Notes under the pieces: generated by a model | What the model was told of the DNA's origin: nothing | Databases searched by the model: none | The model's input: the letters and a program-made list of their open reading frames with translations, nothing else | Source: Cognatishimia sp. SS12 | Lineage (GTDB): Bacteria; Pseudomonadota; Alphaproteobacteria; Rhodobacterales; Rhodobacteraceae | Assembly (NCBI RefSeq): GCF_028369055.1 | Contig: NZ_JAQNCZ010000004.1 | Span: forward strand, 310,001 to 374,000 | Length of the DNA: 64,000 bases | Direction of reading: 5' to 3' | Shown here: one piece after another, positions 16,805 through 25,217 of the stretch | Layout: every line of letters starts with the position of its first letter | Position numbering within the stretch: position 1 is the first letter of the stretch | Made by a program: the position numbers and the translations under genes

Positions 16805-17566
16805 ATGCTGAAAACCCGTCTCATCCCCTGTTTGGATGTCGCCGATGGCCGTGTGGTCAAAGGCGTGAACTTTGTGGGTCTGCGCGACGCAGGCGACCCG
16901 GTCGAGGCCGCGCGCGCCTATGATGCGGCGGGAGCGGATGAAATCTGCTTTCTGGATATTCACGCCACGCACGAGAACCGCGGCACAATGTTTGACATGG
17001 TGCGCCGCACGGCCGAGCAATGTTTTGTGCCGCTCACCGTAGGCGGCGGGGTGCGCAGCAAGGAAGACGTGCGCGCGCTGTTGTTGTCGGGTGCCGATAA
17101 GGTCAGCTTTAACTCGGCCGCCGTTGCCCGCCCTGATGTCATCGCCGAATCCGCGGATCAATTTGGCAGCCAATGCATTGTCTGCGCGATTGACGCCAAA
17201 ACCGTGGCCCCCGGAAAATGGGAGATTTTCACCCATGGCGGACGCAAAGGCACCGGCATTGATGCTGTCGAATTCGCCAAGTTGGTGGCCAGCAAAGGCG
17301 CAGGGGAAATCCTGCTCACAAGCATGGACCGCGATGGCACAAAATCCGGCTTTAACCTACCGCTGACCAAGGCCATATCCGAGGCGGTCAGCATCCCGGT
17401 GATTGCATCGGGGGGTGTTGGCACGCTCGATCACCTTGTCGAGGGCGTGACCAAAGGCGGGGCCTCGGCTGTTTTGGCGGCCTCGATCTTTCACTTTGGC
17501 GAATTCACCGTGCAGGAAGCCAAACAGCACATGATCGCCAATGGCATTCCGATGAGGTTGCAATGA
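16805..17566 (+). CDS. hisF: Imidazole glycerol phosphate synthase, cyclase subunit HisF
   Basis: 253-residue barrel that uses HisH-derived ammonia to make imidazole glycerol phosphate and AICAR. It has [19 protein letters not shown] with the catalytic Asp11, [30 protein letters not shown] with the second catalytic Asp, and [21 protein letters not shown] lies just before ATG 16805. Its stop overlaps the hisE start by 4 bp (ATGA), so hisF-hisE are translationally coupled. Confidence 0.97.
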   Translation: MLKTRLIPCLDVADGRVVKGVNFVGLRDAGDPVEAARAYDAAGADEICFLDIHATHENRGTMFDMVRRTAEQCFVPLTVGGGVRSKEDVRALLLSGADKVSFNSAAVARPDVIAESADQFGSQCIVCAIDAKTVAPGKWEIFTHGGRKGTGIDAVEFAKLVASKGAGEILLTSMDRDGTKSGFNLPLTKAISEAVSIPVIASGGVGTLDHLVEGVTKGGASAVLAASIFHFGEFTVQEAKQHMIANGIPMRLQ

Positions 17567-17880
17567 CTGTACTGAATGACCTTGCCGCCACAATCGCGGC
17601 CCGCGCCGCCGCAGACCCAGACAGCAGCTGGACCGCAAAATTGCTGGCCAAGGGCCCGGAGAAATGCGCCGAGAAATTCGGCGAAGAAGCGGTTGAGGCG
17701 ATTATCGAAGCCATCAAGAATGACCGCGCCGGGCTGATCAGCGAAAGCGCCGATGTGCTGTTTCACCTGCTGGTGATGCTGCAGTCGCGAGGTGTCAGCT
17801 TGGATGAGGTTCTGGAAGAACTGGCGCGCCGCCAAGGCGTCAGTGGCATTGCCGAAAAGGCCGCCCGCCCCACGTCATAG
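17563..17880 (+). CDS. hisE: Phosphoribosyl-ATP pyrophosphatase HisE
   Basis: 105-residue helical MazG-like enzyme of the second histidine step. The conserved core is [20 protein letters not shown] followed by AVEAIIEA and [16 protein letters not shown]. It is monofunctional: the HisI cyclohydrolase is not fused and is not in the window. It overlaps hisF by 4 bp and ends the his block; the convergent CoA-binding protein gene starts 10 bp later. Confidence 0.96.
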   Translation: MTVLNDLAATIAARAAADPDSSWTAKLLAKGPEKCAEKFGEEAVEAIIEAIKNDRAGLISESADVLFHLLVMLQSRGVSLDEVLEELARRQGVSGIAEKAARPTS

Positions 17881-17890
17881 CCCCTGCGCG

Positions 17891-18325
17891 TCAGGCCCCG
17901 GCCTGCCGCCTCAGACGCGGAATTTCAATTTTCGGGCAGCGGTTCATCACGACGTCCACGCCGGCGGCGCGCGCAATCTCTGCCGCGCCTTCGTGCATGA
18001 CGCCAAGCTGCATCCAAATGGTTTCCAGCCCCTTTAGATGTTCAAGCGCGGCCTCCACGACTTCGGGTACGGCCTCTGGCCGGCGAAAGATGTCCACCAT
18101 TTGCACCGGCGCATCAATGTCGGCCAGAGACGCGCGAATGGTTTCACCCCAAATCTCTTTGCCCGCATGGCCCGGATTGACCGGGATCACGCGATAGCCC
18201 TGATCACGCAGGAAGGCTGACACATAGTGGCTGGGCCGCGCCGGGTTCATCGAAAACCCGACAACCGCGATGGTTTTCGTGCGCTCGAAAATCTCGATCA
18301 ATTTTTGGTCTGAAACATCCGTCAT
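17891..18325 (-). CDS. CoA-binding domain protein (YccU-like)
   Basis: 144-residue Rossmann-fold protein of the small CoA-binding family. It has KTIAVVGFSMNPARPSHYVS at the nucleotide-binding start, then QGYRVIPVNPGHAG, VDIFRRPEAVPEVVEAAL and a MNRCPKIEIPRL end typical of YccU-like proteins. The family resembles the N-terminal part of succinyl-CoA synthetase alpha; its role is unknown. The gene converges on hisE. A hairpin with a T-run 38 bp upstream belongs to transcription arriving from the YHS side. Confidence 0.9.
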   Translation of the reverse strand: MTDVSDQKLIEIFERTKTIAVVGFSMNPARPSHYVSAFLRDQGYRVIPVNPGHAGKEIWGETIRASLADIDAPVQMVDIFRRPEAVPEVVEAALEHLKGLETIWMQLGVMHEGAAEIARAAGVDVVMNRCPKIEIPRLRRQAGA

Positions 18326-18362
18326 GGTGCGTATCTAGCTGTGGTTTGTCTGCCAATGCAAA

Positions 18363-18394
18363 GTCAAAAAAAGCGCCCGGAAAATACCGGGCGC
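18363..18394 (-). terminator. Intrinsic terminator (minus strand)
   Basis: Stem GCGCCCGG / CCGGGCGC with a 6-nt loop, followed on the minus strand by seven T. It stops minus-strand transcription 38 bp before the CoA-binding gene start. Confidence 0.85.
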
Positions 18395-18469
18395 AGTGCG
18401 GAACGAGGGACAGTGAATAGAAGGCAAGAGTTCCGATCCTACCCTCCTGGGAATGACATATGCCCAAAT
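18363..18469 (-). ncRNA. Candidate small RNA with its own promoter and terminator
   Basis: On the minus strand TTCACA (18504-18499) and TTAAAT (18481-18476) are 17 bp apart, and a strong intrinsic terminator ends at 18363. The predicted transcript would be about 105 nt with no convincing coding frame. It includes an AGGAGGGTAGGA segment and a short CCCAATTTGGG palindrome near the predicted 5' end. The alternative is simply the long 3' UTR of the YHS-domain gene ending at 18540, possibly processed. Confidence 0.35.
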
Positions 18470-18539
18470 TGGGATATTTAAAGAGCATGTAAGATAAATG
18501 TGAACAGCGTGTTAAAACAAAGCACGCAAATTCAACCTC

Positions 18540-18998
18540 TTACGCATCGAGCACAGCGGGCCAATTGGCATCACCACGCGCAATATGGCCCGGCACATCC
18601 TTGAGCCAACGGCGGCGGATCGACTTGTTGAAGTTCAAATAGAGCTTGCCGTCATGTACCGTCCAGGCGTCTGGATCGGTCTTTGCGGTATAGCCATTGG
18701 CCACCGCATAGGCGCAATAGCCGCCATATTGCGGCGCATAGGCCAGCGGATCAGCGGCGAAACGATCGCGGTGCGCGGCGCTTGCGAAATGCCAACTTGC
18801 GCCCTGATAGGTCAGCGCAAAATCGGCAGAGCCTTTGACGTGGGTGCCTTCGGTGAAATAGGCAACGGGGTCATAGCCGTTGATGGCAACGCCTTTGCGC
18901 GTAAAAATGGCGGGCGTGGCGGCCGCAAGAGCGCTGCTTGCCCCCAACAAAGCCGGGGTCGCGGCGGCGGAAATCAAAAATGAACGGCGTGAGAACAT
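18540..18998 (-). CDS. YHS domain-containing exported protein
   Basis: 152-residue protein with a twin-arginine-like signal (SRRSFLISAAATPALLG, ending ALA) and a YHS domain. Conserved stretches are AINGYDPVAYFTEG, YQGASWHFASAAHRDRFAADP and YGGYCAYAVA. YHS domains are small, often metal-associated modules, and exported versions are common in marine alphaproteobacteria with unknown role. The C-terminal IRRRWLKDVPGHIARGDANWP tail is typical of this subgroup. It appears monocistronic with a distal terminator. Confidence 0.88.
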   Translation of the reverse strand: MFSRRSFLISAAATPALLGASSALAAATPAIFTRKGVAINGYDPVAYFTEGTHVKGSADFALTYQGASWHFASAAHRDRFAADPLAYAPQYGGYCAYAVANGYTAKTDPDAWTVHDGKLYLNFNKSIRRRWLKDVPGHIARGDANWPAVLDA

Positions 18999-19091
18999 GG
19001 GGCCTCCGGGGTTGTGGTGATGCGATGAAATTAGGCATCCCTGCCCCGCGCACCTAGCCCGTCAACGCGGATGTGATCATCCGCGAGCGCG

Positions 19092-19379
19092 TTAATCAAA
19101 GATGTCGATGATCTCTTCGATGCCGTCAAACAGCTGTTTGCCCCAGCTTTTCTTCTTCTTTTTGTATTTCTTTTTCTTTGATGGCCGCTCGCGCCCCTTG
19201 TGGGGTGGTACATAGGGGCTGCGCAGCGTCTCGCGCGGTTTTTCCGGCAGCGGCATATGTTTCATGTCATGCAACGGGGCCCCACAGGACCCACACGCCA
19301 ATTCATGCCGCACCGTTCCGCAAAGCCGTAGCGCCGCGCGCGCGCCGCAGTAACAACAAGTCGCAATTTTTGTGCCCAT
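19092..19379 (-). CDS. Small zinc-ribbon protein with lysine tract
   Basis: 95-residue protein. The N-terminus has four to five cysteines as CCYCG and CGSCG, spaced like a zinc ribbon. A basic linker contains a tract of about a dozen lysines (RPSKKKKYKKKKKSWGK) and the tail is acidic and hydrophobic (LFDGIEEIIDIFD). The layout suggests nucleic-acid or ribosome association, but no function is known to me. ATG 19379 lies 60 bp downstream of the rlmB stop on the same strand, so co-transcription is possible. The polylysine tract uses mostly AAG/AAA codons. Confidence 0.7.
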   Translation of the reverse strand: MGTKIATCCYCGARAALRLCGTVRHELACGSCGAPLHDMKHMPLPEKPRETLRSPYVPPHKGRERPSKKKKYKKKKKSWGKQLFDGIEEIIDIFD

Positions 19380-19439
19380 GATGCCCCTTTGGTCTGCTCA
19401 CCTTTTCAGATAGACGCAGGCCCACCCCGGTTTCAACCG

Positions 19440-20225
19440 TCAGCCCTTGGGACGGGCCGCATAAAGCGCCACAGCAGCGGCATTGGACACATTCAAAGAC
19501 CCAAAGCCGCGCGCGAAATCGATCTTGACCAGATGATCGACGGTTTCCTTTGTCTTTTGGCGCAGGCCCGGCCCTTCGGCCCCCAGCACCAAGGCGACCG
19601 CCCGGTCATGTTTGCCCTCAAGAGCGGTCTCAATGGTCATCTCCGCCTCCCCATCCAGACCGAGCACGAGATAGCCCATGGCTTGCAATTCAACGATGGT
19701 ATCAGACAGGTTGCGCAGGCGCAGATAGGGCTGGCGCTCGAGCGCGCCCGAGGCGGTTTTGGCCAGCGCGCCGGTTTCGGGCGCAGAATGGTGACGGGTG
19801 CCGATCACGGCCTGCGCACCGAAGACTTCGGCAGAGCGCAGGATCGCGCCGACGTTATGCGGATCTGTCACCCGGTCCAGCAACACAAGGCGCGGTGGCA
19901 GCGCTGCATCGCCGCCAATCGCGCGATCCTGCAATGATCCCCAATTGAGGGGTTTGACTTCTAGCGCCGCGCCCTGATGCACGGATTGCGGATCCAGCAC
20001 TTTGGGAAACCGGCGTGGATCGACCATTTCAGGCTCCACGCCCGACGCAGTGATCGCCTCAGCCAGCTTGTCCGCAGCATTGCGCGTCACGATAAGGCGC
20101 AGCTTTTCGCGTGCCGGGTTTTGCAGTGCATCGCGCACCGCATGCAGACCAAAAAGCCAAACAGTTTCCGCGGCTGCGGACTTTTTTGCCTGCTCTTTTT
20201 CGACGACCCACTTGGGTTTTTTCAT
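19440..20225 (-). CDS. rlmB: 23S rRNA 2'-O-methyltransferase RlmB (TrmH family)
   Basis: 261-residue SPOUT methyltransferase. It has an N-terminal substrate-binding domain (VWLFGLHAVRDALQNP) and the three knotted-fold motifs LVLLDRVTDPHNVGAILRSA, VLGAEGPGLR and SLNVSNAAAVALY. RlmB methylates G2251 of 23S rRNA; assignment among TrmH paralogues is by overall layout and is probable rather than certain. The open frame extends upstream to 20348, but ATG 20225 begins the lysine-rich N-terminus seen in relatives. The tRNA-Tyr gene lies divergently upstream. Confidence 0.85.
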   Translation of the reverse strand: MKKPKWVVEKEQAKKSAAAETVWLFGLHAVRDALQNPAREKLRLIVTRNAADKLAEAITASGVEPEMVDPRRFPKVLDPQSVHQGAALEVKPLNWGSLQDRAIGGDAALPPRLVLLDRVTDPHNVGAILRSAEVFGAQAVIGTRHHSAPETGALAKTASGALERQPYLRLRNLSDTIVELQAMGYLVLGLDGEAEMTIETALEGKHDRAVALVLGAEGPGLRQKTKETVDHLVKIDFARGFGSLNVSNAAAVALYAARPKG

Positions 20226-20361
20226 TGTGCTAAGCCCTATCTGAATGCGCGGGTTACCAATGCGCTGAGCGGGCGCAATCTTCAAGGGATTTTCTTGTTG
20301 ACGCCCCTTAACAAGGGCTGTAATCAGCGCCTCACGTTCCGCGGACAACGCGATCGTAAGT

Positions 20362-20445
20362 GGGCGACAGGCCGCAAGGTGTGGCAGGGGACTGTAACTC
20401 CCTCGAGGCGACTCACGCCTGGTTCGATTCCAGGGTCGCCCACCA
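20362..20445 (+). tRNA. tRNA-Tyr (GTA)
   Basis: 84-nt class II tRNA with acceptor GGGCGAC / GTCGCCC, discriminator A and encoded CCA. The anticodon arm is GGGGA-CTGTAAC-TCCCT (anticodon GTA), followed by a long variable arm (GAGGCGACTC) and T-arm CCTGG-TTCGATT-CCAGG. The long variable arm is expected for bacterial tRNA-Tyr. Confidence 0.95.
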
Positions 20446-20479
20446 TTTTACTCAGCTCTTCAAGGGCTTAGAGAAAAAA

Positions 20480-20510
20480 GACGGATCCAAACGGGTCCGT
20501 TTTTTTTTGA
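20480..20510 (+). terminator. Terminator of tRNA-Tyr
   Basis: Stem ACGGATCC / GGGTCCGT (one G-U pair) with a 4-nt loop and nine T, 35 bp after the tRNA. Confidence 0.85.
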
Positions 20511-20542
20511 TTTTCAGACATCATTCAACGCGCCGGGGCGCG

Positions 20543-21157
20543 TCAAAACACGCCCTGATCCCGCGCCAGCAATGCGGCCTGCGTGCGGTTGGCGACATCC
20601 AGTTTGCGATACAGCGTTTTGATGTGCAGCTTGACCGTGGGTTCGGAGAGATCGAGATCGCGGGCGATTTCCTTGTTGGATTTCCCCTCGGTCAGCCCCT
20701 TGAGGACCTGAAATTCCCGCCCGGTCAGAGACTGGCTCAGTGGGTGGTCTGCGCCTTCCGGCTCTGCGGTCATGAAATCCAGCGGCGCGTATTTTTCCCC
20801 CATCGCCATGAATTTGATCGCGTTCACCAGCGATTTGGCCGGCAGTGTTTTTGGGATAAAACCAACTGCCCCCATGTCCAGGGCCTGCTCGGCGATATCG
20901 CGGTTGGCCTCACCAGACATCAGCGCGACACGATGCACCCCGCTCAGCTCGCCCGCGACCTTCAGCCCCTCAAGACCATTCATCCCCGGCATGTTGTAAT
21001 CCAGCAGCACAAGGTCATAGGTCCAATCCCCATCAATCAGGGCACAGGCCGAGGGCAGATCTTTGGCGGCATGCGCCTCGATATTGTCTTCCTGTTCCAA
21101 GAAGGCCACGAGGGCATCCCTCAATAAATCGTGATCATCGGCAATCAAAATACGCAA
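20543..21157 (-). CDS. NarL/FixJ-type response regulator
   Basis: 204-residue regulator. Its receiver domain has MRILIADDHDLLRDAL and the phospho-acceptor in LVLLDYNMPGMNG (Asp near residue 54), plus a conserved Lys in FIPKTL. The C-terminal LuxR-type helix-turn-helix is LTGREFQVLKGLTEGKSNKE, then VKLHIKTLYRKL. It is divergent from a hybrid histidine kinase across 433 bp, its probable phosphodonor through that protein's Hpt domain. It has a close paralogue in this window at 62433-63041. Confidence 0.93.
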   Translation of the reverse strand: MRILIADDHDLLRDALVAFLEQEDNIEAHAAKDLPSACALIDGDWTYDLVLLDYNMPGMNGLEGLKVAGELSGVHRVALMSGEANRDIAEQALDMGAVGFIPKTLPAKSLVNAIKFMAMGEKYAPLDFMTAEPEGADHPLSQSLTGREFQVLKGLTEGKSNKEIARDLDLSEPTVKLHIKTLYRKLDVANRTQAALLARDQGVF

Positions 21158-21590
21158 TGCGGTGCCTCGCTCTTTCTAAAATATCGTCACCCTTGCCAAG
21201 AACTGTGGCGGAAGTTTGAAATTATAGCGCGGGTTGTATGATCTCAACTCTACCGTAAGCTTAATTTTTTCCGTCGTGAACCAAAAACAAGGTCTCATGC
21301 GCCTGAGCGATCACATATGACGAGAGCGCACAAGGCGCAGGTGGCTGTTTTGGAGAAATGCCGCCGAACCGGCGCAGTGACTGCCGCGCTGCCAAAGGGT
21401 CATCGACCACCGCGTGCGGGGTAAAAAAGAGTGAATTTGCAACCATTTGCTGTAAATTGATCATTTTCATGCCCCAATTGGGAAGCATTCTGGCGTCAAA
21501 ACCAAGATTTTGGAACGCTGCGTACACAAATTTCTATACGCTTTCGTGAACATTGTGGCCTAAGCTGCCAGCCGAAACACCGAGACAGAT
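21158..21590. other. Divergent intergenic region between response regulator and hybrid kinase
   Basis: 433 bp with lower GC than its surroundings, as expected for a two-way promoter region. An 88-codon open frame on the minus strand (21261-21527) has no recognisable family and weak codon bias; I do not call it. A CCCAATTGGG palindrome lies at about 21476-21485. Confidence 0.5.
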
Positions 21591-24167
21591 ATGACAACAG
21601 TGCCATCGCCCCTTGAAAAAACCACGCACAAGCGCTCCCTTTGGCGCTGGGTCGCCTCTATCGCAGGGGTTGCATGTCTGGCAGTGATCTTTGTGCTGAT
21701 CCGGGCGGTCACAGCGGATCTGCAGGAACTGCGCTCTGCCAAAATCGACGCCGTGCAATGGACGCTTTCGCAGGTCGAGATCGAGTTTCTGGATTTCAAT
21801 CTGTCGTTACGCGATGCCGCCGCGGCTGACACACCGGATCTAGATCAGCTGCGCAAAGATTTTGACATTCTGTTCAGCCGCCATGACATCATCAGCAATG
21901 GCCAGGCCTTTGCCGGGGCCCGGGGGCAGCAACAGTTCTGGGATGCAGATCGTGCGCTCGGGGCGTTTCTGCATGACGCGATTCCGATGATCGATGCGGA
22001 TGACGCAACACTAACGGCCGCCCTGCCGACGCTGAGCGCACAATCAGAACAGCTGCGCCCCTCCGTGCGCAAACTATATGCCGCCGGGCTCAGCCATTTT
22101 GCCGATGCCTCAGATCAGCTGCGCGAACGGCTCATGGCCACGCTCAGCCAACTCATGTTGGCAACGCTCTTTCTCTTGGGCAGCCTGGCGGTTCTGTCGG
22201 TCTTTTCGCGGCGCACCGCGCGCAAGTTCCTGACGCAACGCGAAGAATTGGCGCAGGCCAATGCGCATATGGAAACCATTCTGTCCAATACCGTCGACAG
22301 CGTGATTGTGATCGACGCACATGGGCGGGTCATTGATTTTAATGCCGCCGCCGAACGGACCTTTGGCTATCGCCTTAAAGATATCAAAGGGTCCCCCCTG
22401 TGCGGATTGATCATCCCGCCGGAACACCGCGCCATCCATGAAAAGGCGCTGGCGCATCTGCGCAGCGGCGAAGATACATCGCTGATCAGCGATGAGCGCA
22501 TGCGCCTGACCGCCCAGCGCGCTGACGGCGAAACCATCCCCGTTGATGTGGTGCTGCAGTCGGCGCAAGTGGCGCAGGGCACCGTGCTGATCGCCTTCCT
22601 GCGCGATATTTCTGATCAGGTCAAAGCCGAAACAGACCTGCGGCAGGCGCGTGATTTGGCCCAGGCCGGAGAGCGGGCCAAGGCAGAATTCCTCACATTG
22701 ATGAGCCATGAAATTCGCACGCCCCTGACCGGCCTGCTCGGCAACCTCTCGCTTCTGGAAGAGACGGACCTGAACAAACCACAGGCGCAACTTGCGGAAA
22801 ACATGCGCATTTCAGGCCGGCAATTGATGAAACACGTCAATGCCATTCTCAACATCGCACGATTTGAGAGCGGCCGATTGACGGCGCGCAAAGATGTCTT
22901 TGATCTGGGCGCACTCTTGCAGATGATCACCGATGGCCAGCAGGCCAATGCGGCACTGCAAGGCAATAAGCTGACCTGGGACTGGCAGGGCACGCCGGTC
23001 AGCTGGGTCGAAGGCGATCCCGAGCATCTGGAACAGGTGCTTTTGAACCTGATTGGCAATGCCATCAAATTCACCAAAGAGGGGCGCATTGCGCTGACCG
23101 CCGAGGTGCTGAAAACCGCAGACGCGCAGAAAATTCGCCTGCGTGTCACCGACACCGGCCCCGGTATTTCGGCGCGGGATTGCAAACGCATTTTTGATGA
23201 TTTTGAAACCGCCCGCACCAGCGGTGGCCATATCGAAAGCACCGGCCTGGGCCTTGGAATCGCGAGACGGCTGACAGAGGTGATGGGCGGCGAAATCGGG
23301 GTCGACAGCACCTTGGGTCAAGGCAGTAGTTTCTGGGTGGCTCTGCCCCTGCCAGCCCGCCCTGCGCCGGAAATCACCAAGCCTTCGCCGCAGAGCGCCC
23401 CGGCGGCGCGCGCGCTGAACATTCTTTTGGCCGAGGACAATGAGATGAATGCCTATGTGGTGCAGAAATTGCTGGAGCGCGAAGGCCACACACTGACGCT
23501 GGCGCAGGACGGCCAAGAGGCTGTGGACCTTGCGCGCTGCACGGCATTTGACGCCATTCTGATGGACATCAACATGCCCGAGATGAATGGGCTGCAGGCC
23601 TGCAAACGGATCCGCAATTCGGATGGACCAAATGCCAAGGCAGCGATTTTTGCCTTTTCAGCCAATGTTTTGCCGGAAGACACCAAGCGGTTTCGCCGCG
23701 AAGGCATGGATGGGTTCATTGGCAAACCCGTGCAGATCGAAGAGCTGCGCCGCGCGCTTGCCAGCGTGGGCCAACCAGAGGCAGGCGCGACCACGGACAG
23801 CGCCCCGACCCCATCAGCCCAATCTGCCAGCGCCGGCAACTCCGCGTCTGCGCCCCCGGACGATCAGGGCGATATGCGCGACGTGATGGGCGCGCAATAT
23901 GATGCGTTTCAGACCCGGTTTTATGACGAAATCCGCACATTGGTGGATTGGCTTGCGCCCTCAAACGATTTGCAGGACATCGCCGCGCGCTGCCATAAAT
24001 CCAGCGCCAGCGCCGCATTATTCGGGGCCAACGCGCTGCAAGCTGCGCTCAAGGCACTGGAACACGCCGCCGAAGATGGCCTGAAAGAAGACCTGCCCGC
24101 GCTGATCGACATCGTCACAGAGCGTGCCAGCACGCTCCAGCCCGCGGGCCAAGCCGCGGCTGAGTAA
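21591..24167 (+). CDS. Hybrid sensor histidine kinase with PAS, REC and Hpt domains
   Basis: 858-residue membrane kinase. Domains in order: TM1 (about 18-40), an extracytoplasmic helical sensor region (about 41-180), TM2 (LMLATLFLLGSLAVLSVF), PAS (about 225-345, ILSNTVDSVIVIDAHGRVIDF), HisKA with SHEIRTPLTG (His373), HATPase with NAIKFT and DTGPGIS, a receiver domain with ILMDINMPEMNG (Asp659), a Pro/Ser/Ala linker, and a C-terminal Hpt-like domain (RCHKSSASAALFGA, His802). This is a complete phosphorelay chain needing only a terminal response regulator, which the divergent NarL-type gene could be. The signal is unknown. Confidence 0.93.
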   Translation: MTTVPSPLEKTTHKRSLWRWVASIAGVACLAVIFVLIRAVTADLQELRSAKIDAVQWTLSQVEIEFLDFNLSLRDAAAADTPDLDQLRKDFDILFSRHDIISNGQAFAGARGQQQFWDADRALGAFLHDAIPMIDADDATLTAALPTLSAQSEQLRPSVRKLYAAGLSHFADASDQLRERLMATLSQLMLATLFLLGSLAVLSVFSRRTARKFLTQREELAQANAHMETILSNTVDSVIVIDAHGRVIDFNAAAERTFGYRLKDIKGSPLCGLIIPPEHRAIHEKALAHLRSGEDTSLISDERMRLTAQRADGETIPVDVVLQSAQVAQGTVLIAFLRDISDQVKAETDLRQARDLAQAGERAKAEFLTLMSHEIRTPLTGLLGNLSLLEETDLNKPQAQLAENMRISGRQLMKHVNAILNIARFESGRLTARKDVFDLGALLQMITDGQQANAALQGNKLTWDWQGTPVSWVEGDPEHLEQVLLNLIGNAIKFTKEGRIALTAEVLKTADAQKIRLRVTDTGPGISARDCKRIFDDFETARTSGGHIESTGLGLGIARRLTEVMGGEIGVDSTLGQGSSFWVALPLPARPAPEITKPSPQSAPAARALNILLAEDNEMNAYVVQKLLEREGHTLTLAQDGQEAVDLARCTAFDAILMDINMPEMNGLQACKRIRNSDGPNAKAAIFAFSANVLPEDTKRFRREGMDGFIGKPVQIEELRRALASVGQPEAGATTDSAPTPSAQSASAGNSASAPPDDQGDMRDVMGAQYDAFQTRFYDEIRTLVDWLAPSNDLQDIAARCHKSSASAALFGANALQAALKALEHAAEDGLKEDLPALIDIVTERASTLQPAGQAAAE

Positions 24168-24221
24168 GCGAAACATTGCACCGGATATGGCCTCAATCCG
24201 AAAGCAGATCTTAAATTGAAC

Positions 24222-24298
24222 TGGCGATCCCTGAAGGACTCGAACCCTCAACCTGCTGATTAGAAGTCAGCTGCTCTATCCAGTTGAGCTAAGGGACC
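24222..24298 (-). tRNA. tRNA-Arg (TCT)
   Basis: 77-nt tRNA with acceptor GGTCCCT / AGGGATC, discriminator G and encoded CCA. The anticodon loop is CTTCTAA (anticodon TCT), which reads AGA/AGG arginine codons, rare ones in a GC-rich genome. D-loop CAACTGGAT and T-loop TTCGAGT are intact. Confidence 0.96.
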
Positions 24299-24416
24299 GC
24301 TGGGGGTTTGTTAAATCAGTGCGCGTGATTTGCCCAGAGGGTTTTGCGCCCCGCCGTCAAAAGCGCGCCGGGCGCGGGCAAGGCGCGTCGGCGGTCCAAC
24401 GGGGCGACGGGCCTTC

Positions 24417-24465
24417 AAAAATTGCGCCAGCGCCGCACCCATGGAGCACCGGATGCGGCGCTGGC
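24417..24465 (-). terminator. Terminator downstream of the nitroreductase gene
   Basis: Perfect 12-bp stem GCCAGCGCCGCA / TGCGGCGCTGGC with a 16-nt loop and a minus-strand T-run, about 18 bp beyond the nitroreductase stop. Confidence 0.75.
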
Positions 24466-24483
24466 ATCCTCTTCCGAAGAGGA

Positions 24484-25143
24484 TCAGACTTCGGTCAGGA
24501 TATCCCGCAGGGGCAGTCGGGATTTTGGCAGCTTTGCATTGAAATCAGCCTCGGGGTCAGAGTAGCCCAGGGTCACGATGAACAGGCTGCCATAGCCTTG
24601 GGCGCGCAGATCAAACTCCGCATCCAGCGCGCGGGTGTCGATGCCTTCCATCGGCGTGGCGTCAATGCCCAGCGCCGCAACCCCCAGCAAAAAGGCCCCG
24701 AGGTTCAGATACACCTGCTTGTCCATCCAGTGCTGCGCATCCTTGAGGTCATGCCGGTGCAGGTTCACAAAACCCAAGCGACGCTCAAACTGTGGTGCGA
24801 TGCTCTCAAGGCCAAAGCGGTTGTCCGCCGCTTCCTGATGCAGCACTTTGCGCAGGTGATCGTCATCAGCGACAAGTTTGCTGGCAAATACAACCACATG
24901 CGATGCATTCATGATTGAGGCTTTGTTATAGGCAAACATGCCGCTCGCGCCTTCGGCCACACGCGCCTTGCCCTCCTCTGTGCCCGCCAGAACGAAATGC
25001 CAGGGCTGATAATTGATGCTGGAGGCGCTGAAGCGCAACAGATCCTTTACCTGCGCAATGGTCTCATCCGGGATAGACATGGCGGGCGCGTAGGCTTTGA
25101 CAGTATGGCGCGATTTTGCGTGATCAACGATGCTGAGTTTCAT
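24484..25143 (-). CDS. Oxygen-insensitive NAD(P)H nitroreductase family protein (NfsB-like)
   Basis: 219-residue FMN-dependent oxidoreductase. It has AKSRHTVKAYAP at the N-terminus (FMN phosphate contact), RFSASSINYQPWHFVLAGT, MDKQVYLNLGAFLLGVAALG and ATPMEGID, a layout typical of NfsB/dihydropteridine reductase (217 residues in E. coli). It probably reduces quinones or nitroaromatics by two electrons. ATG 25143 is chosen because the family N-terminus begins there; the frame extends 63 bp upstream. It follows the monooxygenase gene by 74 bp on the same strand, likely one operon under the divergent LysR regulator. Confidence 0.9.
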   Translation of the reverse strand: MKLSIVDHAKSRHTVKAYAPAMSIPDETIAQVKDLLRFSASSINYQPWHFVLAGTEEGKARVAEGASGMFAYNKASIMNASHVVVFASKLVADDDHLRKVLHQEAADNRFGLESIAPQFERRLGFVNLHRHDLKDAQHWMDKQVYLNLGAFLLGVAALGIDATPMEGIDTRALDAEFDLRAQGYGSLFIVTLGYSDPEADFNAKLPKSRLPLRDILTEV

Positions 25144-25217
25144 GGCTTCTACCTGACAGGCAAGGGTGGGGCTGACGCTGGATTGACGGCCCAATTGGGC
25201 CCTCAATACATGCGCCC

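Noticed and set aside
21261..21527. 88-codon minus-strand frame between the regulator and the hybrid kinase
   Set aside because: No family resemblance, weak codon bias and position in a divergent promoter region; kept only as a note in the gap entry.
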